Assembly: GCA_035653595.1 (NCBI GenBank)
Contig: DASRBO010000025.1
Location: 1 to 55,108, forward strand
DNA: 55,108 bases
Reading direction: 5' to 3'
Source: DASRBO01 sp035653595
Lineage (GTDB): Bacteria > Actinomycetota > Acidimicrobiia > Acidimicrobiales > JAJPHE01
Shown: in pieces, positions 1 to 7,833 of the stretch
Numbering within the stretch: the first letter of the stretch is position 1
How the letters are laid out: each line of letters opens with the position of its first letter
Made by a program: the position numbers and the translations under genes
Notes under the pieces: model-generated
What the model saw: only the letters and a program-made list of their open reading frames with translations
What the model was told of the DNA's origin: nothing
Databases searched by the model: none

Positions 1-517
1 CCAGCTGCTCAAGCGGCTCCGCAAGAGCGAGGAGGGCTTCACCCTCATCGAGCTCATGGTCGTGGTGCTGATCATCGCCATCCTGATCGCCATCGCCATC
101 CCGACCTTCCTCGGAGCCAGGACCCGGGCCCAGAACCGGGCGGCCCAGTCCAACCTCCGCAACGGCCTGACGGCGGAGAAGACCGAGTACACCGACAGCC
201 AGCTCTACTCGGCGACGGTCGCCACCATGAAGGGCATCGAGCCCAGCCTCAACTGGGAGACCACCACCCCGGCCACCACCGACCCGGCCAACTCGGTCGA
301 GGTGACGGTGTCGACATCGGGTCAGGAGCTCTGCCTCGCCGCCCTGTCGGCGTCGGGCACGACCTTCTACCTGGTGGACGTGGCCACGGCGGGCGGCAGC
401 CTCACCGCCGGAACCTTCTACGGGGACAGCAACAACAGTGGGGCCGCACCCACCTGCGACGGCAGCACGGCGCTTCCGTCCAGCTTCAACGCCAGCTCCA
501 CCACCGGCTGGGCCTGA
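1..517 (+). CDS. Type IV major pilin (prepilin), 5' end truncated by the window
   Basis: Structural subunit of a type IV pilus. The frame is open from base 2. The first visible codons give a basic leader ending Glu-Glu-Gly, followed by FTLIELMVVV, the class III signal. A prepilin peptidase would cut Gly|Phe between bases 37 and 38, with the conserved Glu at mature position 5. The hydrophobic stretch that follows (LIIAILIAIAIPTFLG) is the N-terminal assembly helix. The mature protein would be about 159 residues, typical of a type IVa pilin. Two cysteines in the C-terminal half (ELCLAAL, APTCDG) could form the D-region disulfide. The start codon lies outside the window; the internal ATG at 56 falls inside the hydrophobic helix and is not the start. 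The next gene is the matching peptidase. Confidence 0.93.
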   Translation, partial: QLLKRLRKSEEGFTLIELMVVVLIIAILIAIAIPTFLGARTRAQNRAAQSNLRNGLTAEKTEYTDSQLYSATVATMKGIEPSLNWETTTPATTDPANSVEVTVSTSGQELCLAALSASGTTFYLVDVATAGGSLTAGTFYGDSNNSGAAPTCDGSTALPSSFNASSTTGWA

Positions 518-550
518 TAACCGGCCTCAAGCCAAAGCTCATCTGATCGC

Positions 551-579
551 AGGAGGGGGCGGCCCGGCCGCCCCCTCCT
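551..579 (+). terminator. Strong GC hairpin after the pilin gene
   Basis: Bases 551-564 and 566-579 are perfect inverted complements (AGGAGGGGGCGGCC against GGCCGCCCCCTCCT), giving a stem of about 12 bp with a tiny loop, 34 bases after the pilin stop. No T-tract follows, so it may act as a terminator or as an mRNA 3'-stabilising element that raises pilin over the downstream genes. Confidence 0.6.
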
Positions 580-628
580 CGCGTTCGTGGTCCGCTCCGC
601 AACCGAAGCGGGACGCGAGAATGCGGTG

Positions 629-1405
629 GTGAAAGTCCCCTTGGTGATCATCTGCGGACTGTTCGGGTTGGTGATCGGCTCGTTCCTCAACGTGGTGATC
701 TACCGGGTGCCCCGCGACGAGTCGATCGCCCGCCCGCCGTCCCACTGCCCGTCGTGCTCGACGCCCCTGGCCCCGTACGACAACATCCCGGTGCTCTCGT
801 ATCTGATCCTGCGCGGCAAGTGCCGGCACTGCCGGGCCACCATCTCGGTCCGGTATCCGCTCGTCGAGGCGCTGACCGGGGCTCTCTTCGCCAGCGCTGC
901 GGTCCGTTTCGGGTACCACCTCGAGCTGGCCGCCTACTGCGTGCTGGCGGCCTTCCTGGTCGCCCTTTCGGGCATCGATCTCGACACCCGGCTGCTACCC
1001 CGGCGGATCGTGTACCTCGGCACCGCGACCGGCGTTGTGCTGCTCGGCGCGGCGGCGGGCGTCGGGGGCACCGGCCGCCCGGTGGTGGACGCTGCCATCG
1101 GGGCCGCTGTCGGCTTCGGCGCCCTGTTCCTGGTCCATTTCGTCTCGCCCCAGGGGATGGGGTTCGGCGACGTGAGGCTGGCAGGGATGCTTGGCCTCTA
1201 CCTGGGCTTTCTGGGGGTGGCCCACGTGGGGGTGGGGCTCTTCGCCGGATTCGTGCTGGGAGCGGTGGTCGGCCTGGCCCTGATGGGGCTCGGTCGGGCG
1301 GGCCGGCGTTCGAGGATCCCCTTCGGGCCCTTCCTCGCCGCCGGCGCCTGGGTGGCCGTGCTCTGGGGCGATCCCCTGGTCCGCCTCTGGCTGGGACCGC
1401 GCTGA
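629..1405 (+). CDS. pilD: Prepilin peptidase / N-methyltransferase (PilD, A24 family)
   Basis: Inner-membrane aspartic protease that cuts the Gly|Phe bond of prepilins and methylates the new N-terminus. From GTG 629 it is 258 residues. The N-terminal part is FGLVIGSFLNVVIYRVP followed by a four-Cys zinc site (CPSC at 40-43, CRHC at 65-68) within the methyltransferase domain. The two catalytic aspartates lie in SGIDLDT (D117 region) and GMGFGD (D181). About seven hydrophobic segments follow, as in the family. An in-frame GTG at 587 would add 14 polar residues and overlap the hairpin region, so 629 is preferred, although no clear ribosome site precedes either. It lies directly behind its probable substrate, the pilin. 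Confidence 0.93.
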   Translation: MKVPLVIICGLFGLVIGSFLNVVIYRVPRDESIARPPSHCPSCSTPLAPYDNIPVLSYLILRGKCRHCRATISVRYPLVEALTGALFASAAVRFGYHLELAAYCVLAAFLVALSGIDLDTRLLPRRIVYLGTATGVVLLGAAAGVGGTGRPVVDAAIGAAVGFGALFLVHFVSPQGMGFGDVRLAGMLGLYLGFLGVAHVGVGLFAGFVLGAVVGLALMGLGRAGRRSRIPFGPFLAAGAWVAVLWGDPLVRLWLGPR

Positions 1406-1452
1406 ACCAGTCCATCCCGCCCTGACCCCCACCTGCGTGCCTCGCCGGCACC

Positions 1453-1491
1453 CTGTTGCTACTGTTGCAATTGGTGGGCTTGTTGAAATTG
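1453..1491 (+). promoter_or_regulatory. AT-richer direct-repeat patch upstream of the HTH gene
   Basis: Two copies of CTGTTGC start at 1453 and 1462 (period 9). TTG triplets recur at 1456, 1465, 1471, 1480, 1483 and 1489, all spaced by multiples of three. The patch is clearly less GC-rich than its surroundings and sits between pilD and the HTH gene, so it is a candidate promoter/operator. No convincing -35/-10 pair could be assigned. Confidence 0.35.
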
Positions 1492-1511
1492 TGGTCAATG
1501 AGGAATCGAGC

Positions 1512-1715
1512 GTGCCCGGGGCCGGATCGAAGGACGCCCCGGCGGTGACGGTCCTGCTCCGGGTGAGGGAGGTGGCCGAGGCCTTGGCCGTGTCCAACAT
1601 GACCGTCTACCGGCTGATCCGGGACGGTCAGCTGGCCGCCATCCGGGTAGGCCACGGCTGGCGGGTCCCGGAGACCGCCTTGGACGAATACCTGAGCCGG
1701 GGGGTCAGGTCCTGA
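1512..1715 (+). CDS. Small excisionase/BldC-type helix-turn-helix DNA-binding protein
   Basis: About 67 residues, nearly all one winged-helix/MerR-like HTH: LLRVREVAEALAVSNMTVYR is the helix-turn-helix and LIRDGQLAAIRVGHGWRVPE the wing, as in excisionase-family (helix_turn_helix_17) proteins and the actinobacterial regulator BldC, which has a similar length. GTG 1512 was chosen because GAGGA lies 7-8 bases upstream; an earlier in-frame GTG at 1491 is possible. Its stop overlaps the ATG of the PilM-PilN gene by one base (TGATG at 1713-1717), so it is translated with the pilus genes. A regulator of pilus expression is an inference from position only; a phage-type excisionase role is unlikely, since no integrase or att site is seen. 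Confidence 0.75.
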   Translation: MPGAGSKDAPAVTVLLRVREVAEALAVSNMTVYRLIRDGQLAAIRVGHGWRVPETALDEYLSRGVRS

Positions 1716-3376
1716 TGGCCGGCCGGGCGATAGGTCTCGATATCGGCACCTGGGCCGTCCGGGCGGCGGAGATCGCCTACAACGGCGACAGCCCCCGGGT
1801 GTTGCGCTTCGGCCAGCTCACCCTCCCGCCGGGCGCGGTCCGCCACGGTGAGGTGGTCGACGTCGACATCGTGACGGCGACGCTTCGACGGTTGTGGGAC
1901 CAGGTCGGCTTCCGCTCCCGCATCGTGGTGCTGGGCGTCACCAACCCGAGGGTGATCGTGCGCCAGGCGGAGATGCCGGCCATGCCCGAGGAGGATCTGG
2001 CGGCGGCGCTGCGGTTCGAGGCGGCCGACCTGATCCCGATCCCCATGGAGGACGCCCAGCTCGACTTCCAGGTGATCGACCAGTTCGCAGGGCCTGAGGG
2101 CGAGCCTCGCCTGCGCCTCCTCCTGGCGGCGGCTCAGCGAGAGATGCTCGAGGCCCACCTGCGGGCCGCCACCGACGCCGGCCTACGGGTGGGACGGGTC
2201 GATCCCATGGCCCTGGCGCTGGTGCGCGCCCTCGGCCGCAGCGGGCCAGACATCCTGGGTGAGGAGCCGGCCGCCGAGGCGATCGTGTGCATCGGCGCCG
2301 GGGTGACCACCGTGGTGGTACAGGACGCCGGTGTTCCCCGCTTCGCCCGGGTGCTACCGGAGGGGGCCGGGGCGGCGACCGAGGCCATAGCCACCGCGCT
2401 GTCGGTGGACGAGGAGGCCGCCGAGGATCTCAAGCGCCGGGCCGGCGACGGTGCCAATCCGCTGGCGGAGACGACCTTGGCCACCGTCGTGGAACGGCTC
2501 GTCGGCGAGATCGCCAACTCGATCGAGTTCTACGTCTCCCAGGAGTCGGGCTCGCCTCCTGCTCGCATCGTCCTCACCGGTGGCGGGAGCCTGACCCGGG
2601 GGCTGGCCGAACGGCTGGCCGCCGTCACCGGCCTGCCGGTGGAGCCGCCCCGCGCCGGCGTCGCCTACCGGCTGGAGGCCGATCTCAGCCCGGAGGACCA
2701 GGAGCGGGCGGCAACCAACCTGGCCTCGGTCGTCGGTCTCGCCCTGGCGGCGGTGCCCCCGGGCGCGGGGATGCGTCGGGTGAACCTCCTGCCGGCCGCC
2801 GTCACCGCGGTTCGGGAGGAGCGGCGCCAGGCGACGATCGCCGCCGGCATCGTGGCGGGAGCCGCCGTCCTGTTGGTCGGGCTCTGGCTCCTCCGGGGCC
2901 AGCAGGTGAACTCCCAGCGGGCCAACGCCCGGCGGGCGCAGGCTCAGGCGGCCAGCCTTCAGCAGCAGCTGACGGAGCTGTCGGGGGTGACCAACCTCGA
3001 CAACGCCATCTCCGCCCGCACCGCCCAGGTGAAGGCGGCACTGGCCCAGGACATCGACTGGTCCACCCTCATGCAGCAGGTGGCCACTGTGATCCCCGAT
3101 GATGTCTGGCTCACCTCGTTCAGCGGGCAGGGGCCGGCGGCCGGGGCGGCCGCGGTGAGCTTCCAGGGGATGGGCTTCGACCACAGCTCGGTGGCCCGTT
3201 GGCTGCTCCGGGTCGGCTCGCTGAACTCGGTGACCGACCTGTGGGTCCCCACCTCCACCAAGGGCACCAGCCCGTCGTCCAGCGGTGCTCCGCTGGTGAC
3301 CTTCTCCTCGACCGCCACCCTGACGTCGGGGGCGTTCTCCAACCGGACCAACCAGTACATCGGGACCCAGCCATGA
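1715..3376 (+). CDS. PilM-PilN fusion, type IV pilus inner-membrane assembly platform
   Basis: 553 residues in one reading frame. Residues 1-345 are PilM: an actin-like ATPase starting AIGLDIGTWAVRAAEI (phosphate-1 loop), with CIGAGVTTVVV (phosphate-2) and VLTGGGSLTRGL (adenosine motif). From residue 353 (MRRVNLLP, base 2771) the protein becomes PilN: the conserved NLLP motif that in other species docks in the PilM groove, a transmembrane helix around 373-392, a coiled coil, and a periplasmic ferredoxin-like domain. In most type IVa systems these are two separate genes. The fusion joins the cytoplasmic ring component covalently to its membrane partner. The stop overlaps the PilO ATG (ATGA 3373-3376). 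Confidence 0.9.
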   Translation: MAGRAIGLDIGTWAVRAAEIAYNGDSPRVLRFGQLTLPPGAVRHGEVVDVDIVTATLRRLWDQVGFRSRIVVLGVTNPRVIVRQAEMPAMPEEDLAAALRFEAADLIPIPMEDAQLDFQVIDQFAGPEGEPRLRLLLAAAQREMLEAHLRAATDAGLRVGRVDPMALALVRALGRSGPDILGEEPAAEAIVCIGAGVTTVVVQDAGVPRFARVLPEGAGAATEAIATALSVDEEAAEDLKRRAGDGANPLAETTLATVVERLVGEIANSIEFYVSQESGSPPARIVLTGGGSLTRGLAERLAAVTGLPVEPPRAGVAYRLEADLSPEDQERAATNLASVVGLALAAVPPGAGMRRVNLLPAAVTAVREERRQATIAAGIVAGAAVLLVGLWLLRGQQVNSQRANARRAQAQAASLQQQLTELSGVTNLDNAISARTAQVKAALAQDIDWSTLMQQVATVIPDDVWLTSFSGQGPAAGAAAVSFQGMGFDHSSVARWLLRVGSLNSVTDLWVPTSTKGTSPSSSGAPLVTFSSTATLTSGAFSNRTNQYIGTQP

Positions 3377-4074
3377 GAGGCGTCAGTCGTCGGGTTCTGA
3401 TCGGTGGCGGTGCCGGCCTCCTCCTGGTGCTAGTCCTGTGGCTGGTGCTTCTGTGGCTGCCCCGCAACAACGCCTACAACCAGGCCAGCCGCCAGGCGTC
3501 GCAGGCCGAGGCGCAGGCCTCCCAGCTCCAGGCCCAGCTCAGCCGGCTGCAGTCCGACGCCCGTCAGCAGCCGTTGCTGCAGGCCGAGCTCCTGCGCCTG
3601 CAGGCGGCGATCCCCGACGACCCCGATCTGGCTCAGTTCATCCTCGACCTCAACGATGCCGCCAACCAGGCCGGTGTGAACCTGCTGAGCATCTCACCCA
3701 GCCCTCCGGTCGCCACCGGCGCTACCTCGCCTAGCCCCGGAGCGACGGCCGGGGTCCCGCCGGCCATCAAGGTGTCGCTCAACGTGACCGGGGGATATTT
3801 CCAGGTGCTCGACTTCCTCGATCGGCTCGACACGCTGAGCCGACTGCTCGTGATTGACACCATGTCCATGAACCACTCCGCCGGTGGAGGGACCGCCGGC
3901 TCGCAGGCCGAGCTGACGGTGGCGATAACGGCGCGGATGTTCACGGCCAAGCCGCTGCCGGTGGGCCCATCGACCGGTGTGGCGACCACCACCACGACCA
4001 CCGTGGCCGGCGCCACCACCACCACGACGGCCGCCGGCGGGGCGGCCACGACCACAAGCACGAGCACGCCGTGA
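3373..4074 (+). CDS. pilO: PilO-like type IV pilus assembly protein
   Basis: 233 residues. A short cytoplasmic N-terminus is followed by one transmembrane helix (about residues 9-28), a Gln/Ala/Leu-rich coiled coil (about 35-75) and a periplasmic ferredoxin-like domain (about 80-195). This is the PilO layout, which dimerises with PilN in the inner-membrane alignment complex. The last 35 or so residues are an unusual Thr/Ala/Gly tail made mostly of threonine runs. The ATG overlaps the preceding stop (ATGA), and its own stop overlaps the next GTG (GTGA 4071-4074), so the three genes are coupled. The assignment rests on gene order and topology because PilO sequences diverge strongly. Confidence 0.85.
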   Translation: MRGVSRRVLIGGGAGLLLVLVLWLVLLWLPRNNAYNQASRQASQAEAQASQLQAQLSRLQSDARQQPLLQAELLRLQAAIPDDPDLAQFILDLNDAANQAGVNLLSISPSPPVATGATSPSPGATAGVPPAIKVSLNVTGGYFQVLDFLDRLDTLSRLLVIDTMSMNHSAGGGTAGSQAELTVAITARMFTAKPLPVGPSTGVATTTTTTVAGATTTTTAAGGAATTTSTSTP

Positions 4075-4676
4075 CTGCGCCGACCTCCGACCGGAACCGC
4101 CGGGCCATGATCATCGGAGCAGTCGGGCTGGTGGCGGTAATCCTCATTCTCGTGATCCCGCGGCTGGGCGGTGGGGGCAGCCCGAGCTCAAGCCCGCCGA
4201 CGACGGCGCCGGGCACGGTGCTGCCGGGCCTGCCGGGGGCGCCCTCGACGACCACGACCGAGGTGGCACCCGGCTTCGAGGCCTTCATGACCAAGGATCC
4301 CTTCACCCCCTTGGCCTCGCCGGTCGGCGCTCCGGGTGGGTCGGCGGGCGGTGGCGCCGGCTCGTCGACGTCGACAACTGCGGCCTCCAGCGCTCCGGGC
4401 GGCTCGGGGGCCGGAGCCAGCGCCGCCGGCGCCTCCGGGGGCGGGTCGACCGCTCCGTCGCAGGGCCAGACGGTCGCCCTGCTCGACGTCTACGCCTCGA
4501 ACGGGTCGACAGTGGCCAGCATCCGGGTCAACGACAGCGTCTACCGGGCGTCGCCCGGACAGACCTTCGACACCAACTACAAGGTGGTCTCCCTCGACCT
4601 GTCGACCGGGTGTGGTCAGTTCCTTTTCGGGGACTCCGAGTTCAAGCTGTGCAAGGGCCAGCAGGTCCTCAAGTAG
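4071..4676 (+). CDS. PilP-like periplasmic pilus assembly protein
   Basis: 201 residues: one N-terminal transmembrane segment (about 13-30, IIGAVGLVAVILILVIP), then a long Pro/Ser/Thr/Gly/Ala-rich linker containing KDPFTPL (a DPF motif common in PilP/GspC-like proteins), and a compact C-terminal domain of about 65 residues (VALLDVYASNG... to KGQQVLK) with two Cys. That domain looks like the small beta domain of PilP/GspC homology regions. It follows PilM-N-O in the usual PilP position through a GTGA overlap. It lacks an obvious lipobox and is anchored by a helix instead. The function is inferred from position and architecture. No outer-membrane secretin is expected in an actinobacterium, so a PilQ-binding role is doubtful. 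Confidence 0.65.
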   Translation: MTAPTSDRNRRAMIIGAVGLVAVILILVIPRLGGGGSPSSSPPTTAPGTVLPGLPGAPSTTTTEVAPGFEAFMTKDPFTPLASPVGAPGGSAGGGAGSSTSTTAASSAPGGSGAGASAAGASGGGSTAPSQGQTVALLDVYASNGSTVASIRVNDSVYRASPGQTFDTNYKVVSLDLSTGCGQFLFGDSEFKLCKGQQVLK

Positions 4677-4698
4677 GCGGCGCCGCGCCCGGCGACCA

Positions 4699-4713
4699 TT
4701 AGATTCGTCGCCG
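4699..4713 (+). promoter_or_regulatory. Leaderless-type promoter for aroC
   Basis: TTAGAT at 4699-4704 (or TAGATT at 4700-4705) fits the -10 consensus and ends 8-9 bases before the ATG at 4714. No Shine-Dalgarno is present, so transcription would begin at or just before the start codon. Confidence 0.55.
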
Positions 4714-5868
4714 ATGCTCCGTTTCCTCACCGCCGGCGAGTCCCACGGCAAAGGCCTGGTGGTCATCGTCGAGGGCCTGCCCGCCGGGCTCGACCTCACC
4801 GTCGAGCAGGTGCAGGGGGAGCTGGCCCGCCGCCGCCTCGGCTACGGGCGGGGGCCCCGGATGCGGTTCGAGGCCGACGAGGTGACCCTCCTGGGCGGAG
4901 TGCGCCACGGCCGGACGCTCGGTTCGCCGGTGGCCATCGAGATCGGCAACACGGAGTGGCCCAAGTGGACCGAGGAGATGTCGCCGGCCCCCGGCCAGAC
5001 GGCCAAACCGCTGACCCAGCCCCGCCCCGGACACGCCGATCTGGCGGGCATGCAGAAGTACGGATTCGAGGACGCCCGCGACGTCCTCGAACGGGCCTCG
5101 GCCCGCGAGACCGCCGCCAGGGTGGCCGCCGGCACCTGCGCCAAGGCTCTACTGGCCGAGCTCGGTGTAGCCATAGTCAGCCACGTGGTGCAGCTCGGAC
5201 CGGCCCGGGCCACATCGGGCCGGCGGCCCCAACCGGCCGACCTCGAGATGGTGGACAGCTCGGCGGTGCGCTGCTTCGATCCCGACGCCGAAGCGGCCAT
5301 GGTGGCGGAGGTGAAGGCGGCGGCCAAGGTCGGCGACTCCCTCGGGGGGATGGCCGAGGTGCTCGCCTACGGCGTCCCGGTCGGCCTCGGCAGCCATGTG
5401 CACTGGGACCGCAAGCTCGACGCCCGGCTGGCCGGGGCGCTGATGAGCATTCAGGCGATCAAGGGCGTCTCCATCGGCGAGGGGTTCGAGGTGGCGGGCC
5501 GGCGGGGCTCGGAAGCCCACGACGCCATCAGCTGGGACGCCGCCGCCGGCGAGTACCAGCGCGAGACGACCCGAGCCGGGGGTATTGAAGGGGGCATCTC
5601 CACCGGCGGGCTCATCACGGCCACGGTGGCCATGAAGCCCCTGGCGACCCTCAACCGGCCGGTGCTCAAGACCGTCGACGTGCGCACCAAGGAGGAGACG
5701 GTCTCGTTCAAGGAGCGCACCGATGTGACGGCGGTGCCGGCCATGGGAGTGGTCGCCGAAACCATGGTTGCCCTTGTCCTGGCCGATGAGGCTCTGCGCA
5801 AGTTCGGAGGCGACTCCATGGTCGAGGTGATCCGCAACCGCGACGGGTTCCTCGGCTCGTTGCATTGA
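4714..5868 (+). CDS. aroC: Chorismate synthase
   Basis: Last step of the shikimate pathway: anti-elimination of phosphate from EPSP to give chorismate, needing reduced FMN. 384 residues, normal length. Family motifs: FLTAGESHGKGL at the N-terminus, RPGHADLAGMQKYG in the middle, the ARETAARVAAG segment, and the C-terminal RTDVTAVPAMGVV and NRDGF. ATG 4714 gives the standard MLRFLTAGESHG start; it has a TAnnnT box close upstream and no ribosome site. It is first of the coupled series aroC-aroK-aroB-aroQ-pepP, in the same order as in mycobacteria. Confidence 0.98.
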   Translation: MLRFLTAGESHGKGLVVIVEGLPAGLDLTVEQVQGELARRRLGYGRGPRMRFEADEVTLLGGVRHGRTLGSPVAIEIGNTEWPKWTEEMSPAPGQTAKPLTQPRPGHADLAGMQKYGFEDARDVLERASARETAARVAAGTCAKALLAELGVAIVSHVVQLGPARATSGRRPQPADLEMVDSSAVRCFDPDAEAAMVAEVKAAAKVGDSLGGMAEVLAYGVPVGLGSHVHWDRKLDARLAGALMSIQAIKGVSIGEGFEVAGRRGSEAHDAISWDAAAGEYQRETTRAGGIEGGISTGGLITATVAMKPLATLNRPVLKTVDVRTKEETVSFKERTDVTAVPAMGVVAETMVALVLADEALRKFGGDSMVEVIRNRDGFLGSLH

Positions 5869-6389
5869 CCGCCCGGGTGATGCTGGTCGGGATGATGGGT
5901 TCGGGCAAGACCACCGTGGGCCGGCTGCTGGCCCGGCGCCTGGGCTGGCGCCACCTCGACAGCGACTCCCAGGTGGAGGCGATGACCGGAATGACCGTGC
6001 CGGAAATCTTCGCCGCCCGGGGCGAGGCCGCCTTCCGGGCCGAGGAGTCCAAGGCGCTCGCCCGGGCGGCCACCTCCGACGTGCCCGTGGTGGTGTCGGT
6101 GGCCGGTGGGGCGGTGCTCAACCCCGACAACCGTCGTCTCATCCGCCAGGCCGGCACCGTGGTGTGGCTCCGGGCCCGGCCCGACACTCTGGCCCGCCGG
6201 GTGGGACGGGGCGACGGTCGGCCCCTGCTCGAGGGCGACGCCGCCGGCAACCTGGCCCGCCTCGACCGCCAGCGCCGACCGGTCTACGCCCGACTGGCCG
6301 ACATCGTTGTCGACGTCGACCAGCTCGGCCCGCCGCAGGTGGCCGAGCGGGTGCTCGCCCGGCTGCGACGGGAGGTGGCCGCCCGGTGA
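5865..6389 (+). CDS. aroK: Shikimate kinase
   Basis: Phosphorylates shikimate at the 3-OH with ATP. 174 residues, one P-loop kinase domain. Walker A is GMMGSGKTTVG; the shikimate-binding acidic site is HLDSDSQVE; the glycine motif VAGGAVLN and the lid arginines (GDGRPLL) are present. TTG 5865 overlaps the aroC stop (TTGA), a coupling pattern seen throughout the window. Internal GTG 5877 or ATG 5880 would still leave the P-loop intact, but the overlap favours 5865. Confidence 0.96.
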   Translation: MTARVMLVGMMGSGKTTVGRLLARRLGWRHLDSDSQVEAMTGMTVPEIFAARGEAAFRAEESKALARAATSDVPVVVSVAGGAVLNPDNRRLIRQAGTVVWLRARPDTLARRVGRGDGRPLLEGDAAGNLARLDRQRRPVYARLADIVVDVDQLGPPQVAERVLARLRREVAAR

Positions 6390-7393
6390 GGACCGTGGCC
6401 GTGCCCCTCGGCGAGCGGTCCTACCCGGTGGTGGTCGGGGCCGGGGCGAGCGGCGAGCTGGCCGCTCTGGTCCCCGGGGGCGTGCGCCGGGTGGCGGTGG
6501 TCACCCAGCGGGCGGTGGGGGTGGAGGTGGACACCGGGCGGGACCAGCGCACCTTCGCCGTGCCCGACGGCGAGGGCGCCAAGACGCTGTCGGTCGTGGA
6601 GGATCTGTGCCGTGGCTTCTCCGCCTTCGGGCTCACCCGGGCCGACTGCGTGGTGGGCATCGGCGGCGGGGTGGTCACCGACCTCGCCGGCTTCGCCGCC
6701 GCCGTCTACATGAGAGGCGTGGCGGTGGTGCATGTGGCCACCTCCCTGCTCGGCATGATCGACGCCGCCATCGGAGGCAAGACGGGGGTGAACCTGCCCG
6801 AGGGCAAGAACCTGGTGGGTGCCTTCTGGCAGCCGGCGGCGGTGGTGTGCGACCTCGACCATCTGGCCACCCTGCCCCCCCGCCAGCTGCGCAGCGGCAG
6901 GGGCGAGATGGCCAAGTACGCCTTCATCGGGGTGCCCGGCCTCCTCGAGCTCGGCCTCGAGGACCAGGTGGCGGCCTGCGTGGCGTGCAAGGCCGAGGTG
7001 GTCGGAGCCGACGAGCGGGAGTCGGGCGGGCGGGCCATCCTCAACTACGGCCACACCCTGGGCCACGCGCTGGAGACCGTTGGGGGCTACACGCTGCTCC
7101 ACGGCGAGGCGGTGGCGGTGGGCCTGTCCTTCGCCGCGCGGCTGGCCTGCCGGCTGGGCAGGATCGACCCGGCGGGTGTGGAGCGCCACGACCGGGTGCT
7201 CGACTCCTTCGAGCTCCCCACCCGGCTGCCCGAAGGGGCGCGGGCGGCCGAGCTGATTTCGGTCATGGGAAGGGACAAGAAGGCGGTGGACGGCCTCACC
7301 TTCGTGCTCGACGGGCCTGGCGGCCTCGAGGTGGTGGCGGGAGTGGACCGCCGGGCGGTCGAGGCCACCCTGGTCGACATGGGGGCCAGGTGA
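6386..7393 (+). CDS. aroB: 3-dehydroquinate synthase
   Basis: Converts DAHP to 3-dehydroquinate with NAD and a divalent metal. 335 residues, slightly short for the family (about 360). Visible motifs: the NAD-binding GIGGGVVTDLAGFAA, the loop GGKTGVNLPEGKNLVGAFWQP, RSGRGEMAKYAFIG, and the metal ligands in GHTLGHALET and LLHGEAVAVG. GTG 6386 overlaps the aroK stop (GTGA), and the product starts directly with the first beta strand. Confidence 0.97.
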   Translation: MRTVAVPLGERSYPVVVGAGASGELAALVPGGVRRVAVVTQRAVGVEVDTGRDQRTFAVPDGEGAKTLSVVEDLCRGFSAFGLTRADCVVGIGGGVVTDLAGFAAAVYMRGVAVVHVATSLLGMIDAAIGGKTGVNLPEGKNLVGAFWQPAAVVCDLDHLATLPPRQLRSGRGEMAKYAFIGVPGLLELGLEDQVAACVACKAEVVGADERESGGRAILNYGHTLGHALETVGGYTLLHGEAVAVGLSFAARLACRLGRIDPAGVERHDRVLDSFELPTRLPEGARAAELISVMGRDKKAVDGLTFVLDGPGGLEVVAGVDRRAVEATLVDMGAR

Positions 7394-7833
7394 CCACGGT
7401 CCTGCTCCTCTCCGGGCCGAACCTCGACCTTCTGGGCCAGCGCCAGCCCGAGGTCTACGGCACCGCCACCCTCGAGGACCACGTCGACCGGGCCAGACGG
7501 GCCGCTGGCGCCGCCGGGCTGGAGCTCGAGCACTTCCAGTCCAACCACGAAGGTGAGCTGGTGGAGGCGGTGCACCGGGCCAGGGGGCGCTGCGCCGCCA
7601 TCGTGGTCAACGCCGGCGCCCTGACCCACTACTCGTGGTCCCTGTCTGACGCCCTGGCGACCTTCGACGGCCCGGTGGTGGAGCTGCACATCTCCAACCC
7701 GGCGGGACGGGAGCCCTACCGGCACACCTCGGTCATCGCCCCGGTGGCCGCCGGCCTGGTGGCCGGCTTCGGCGGGTTGGGCTACGAGATCGCCCTCAGA
7801 GCGGTGGCCGCCCTGCTGAAGGGGGAGAGGTGA
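7390..7833 (+). CDS. aroQ: 3-dehydroquinate dehydratase, type II
   Basis: Dehydrates 3-dehydroquinate to 3-dehydroshikimate. 147 residues, the normal size of the dodecameric type II enzyme and unrelated to type I AroD. Motifs: LSGPNLDLLGQRQPEVYG with the catalytic Tyr region, the lid; SNHEGELVE; VNAGALTHYSWSLSDAL; and VELHISNP with the catalytic His. GTG 7390 overlaps the aroB stop, and the stop overlaps the next GTG at 7830. Confidence 0.97.
   Translation: MTTVLLLSGPNLDLLGQRQPEVYGTATLEDHVDRARRAAGAAGLELEHFQSNHEGELVEAVHRARGRCAAIVVNAGALTHYSWSLSDALATFDGPVVELHISNPAGREPYRHTSVIAPVAAGLVAGFGGLGYEIALRAVAALLKGER

Noticed and set aside
1512..1715. Phage excisionase or integrated element
   Set aside because: No integrase, attachment-site repeats or base-composition shift; the gene is embedded in and coupled to pilus genes.
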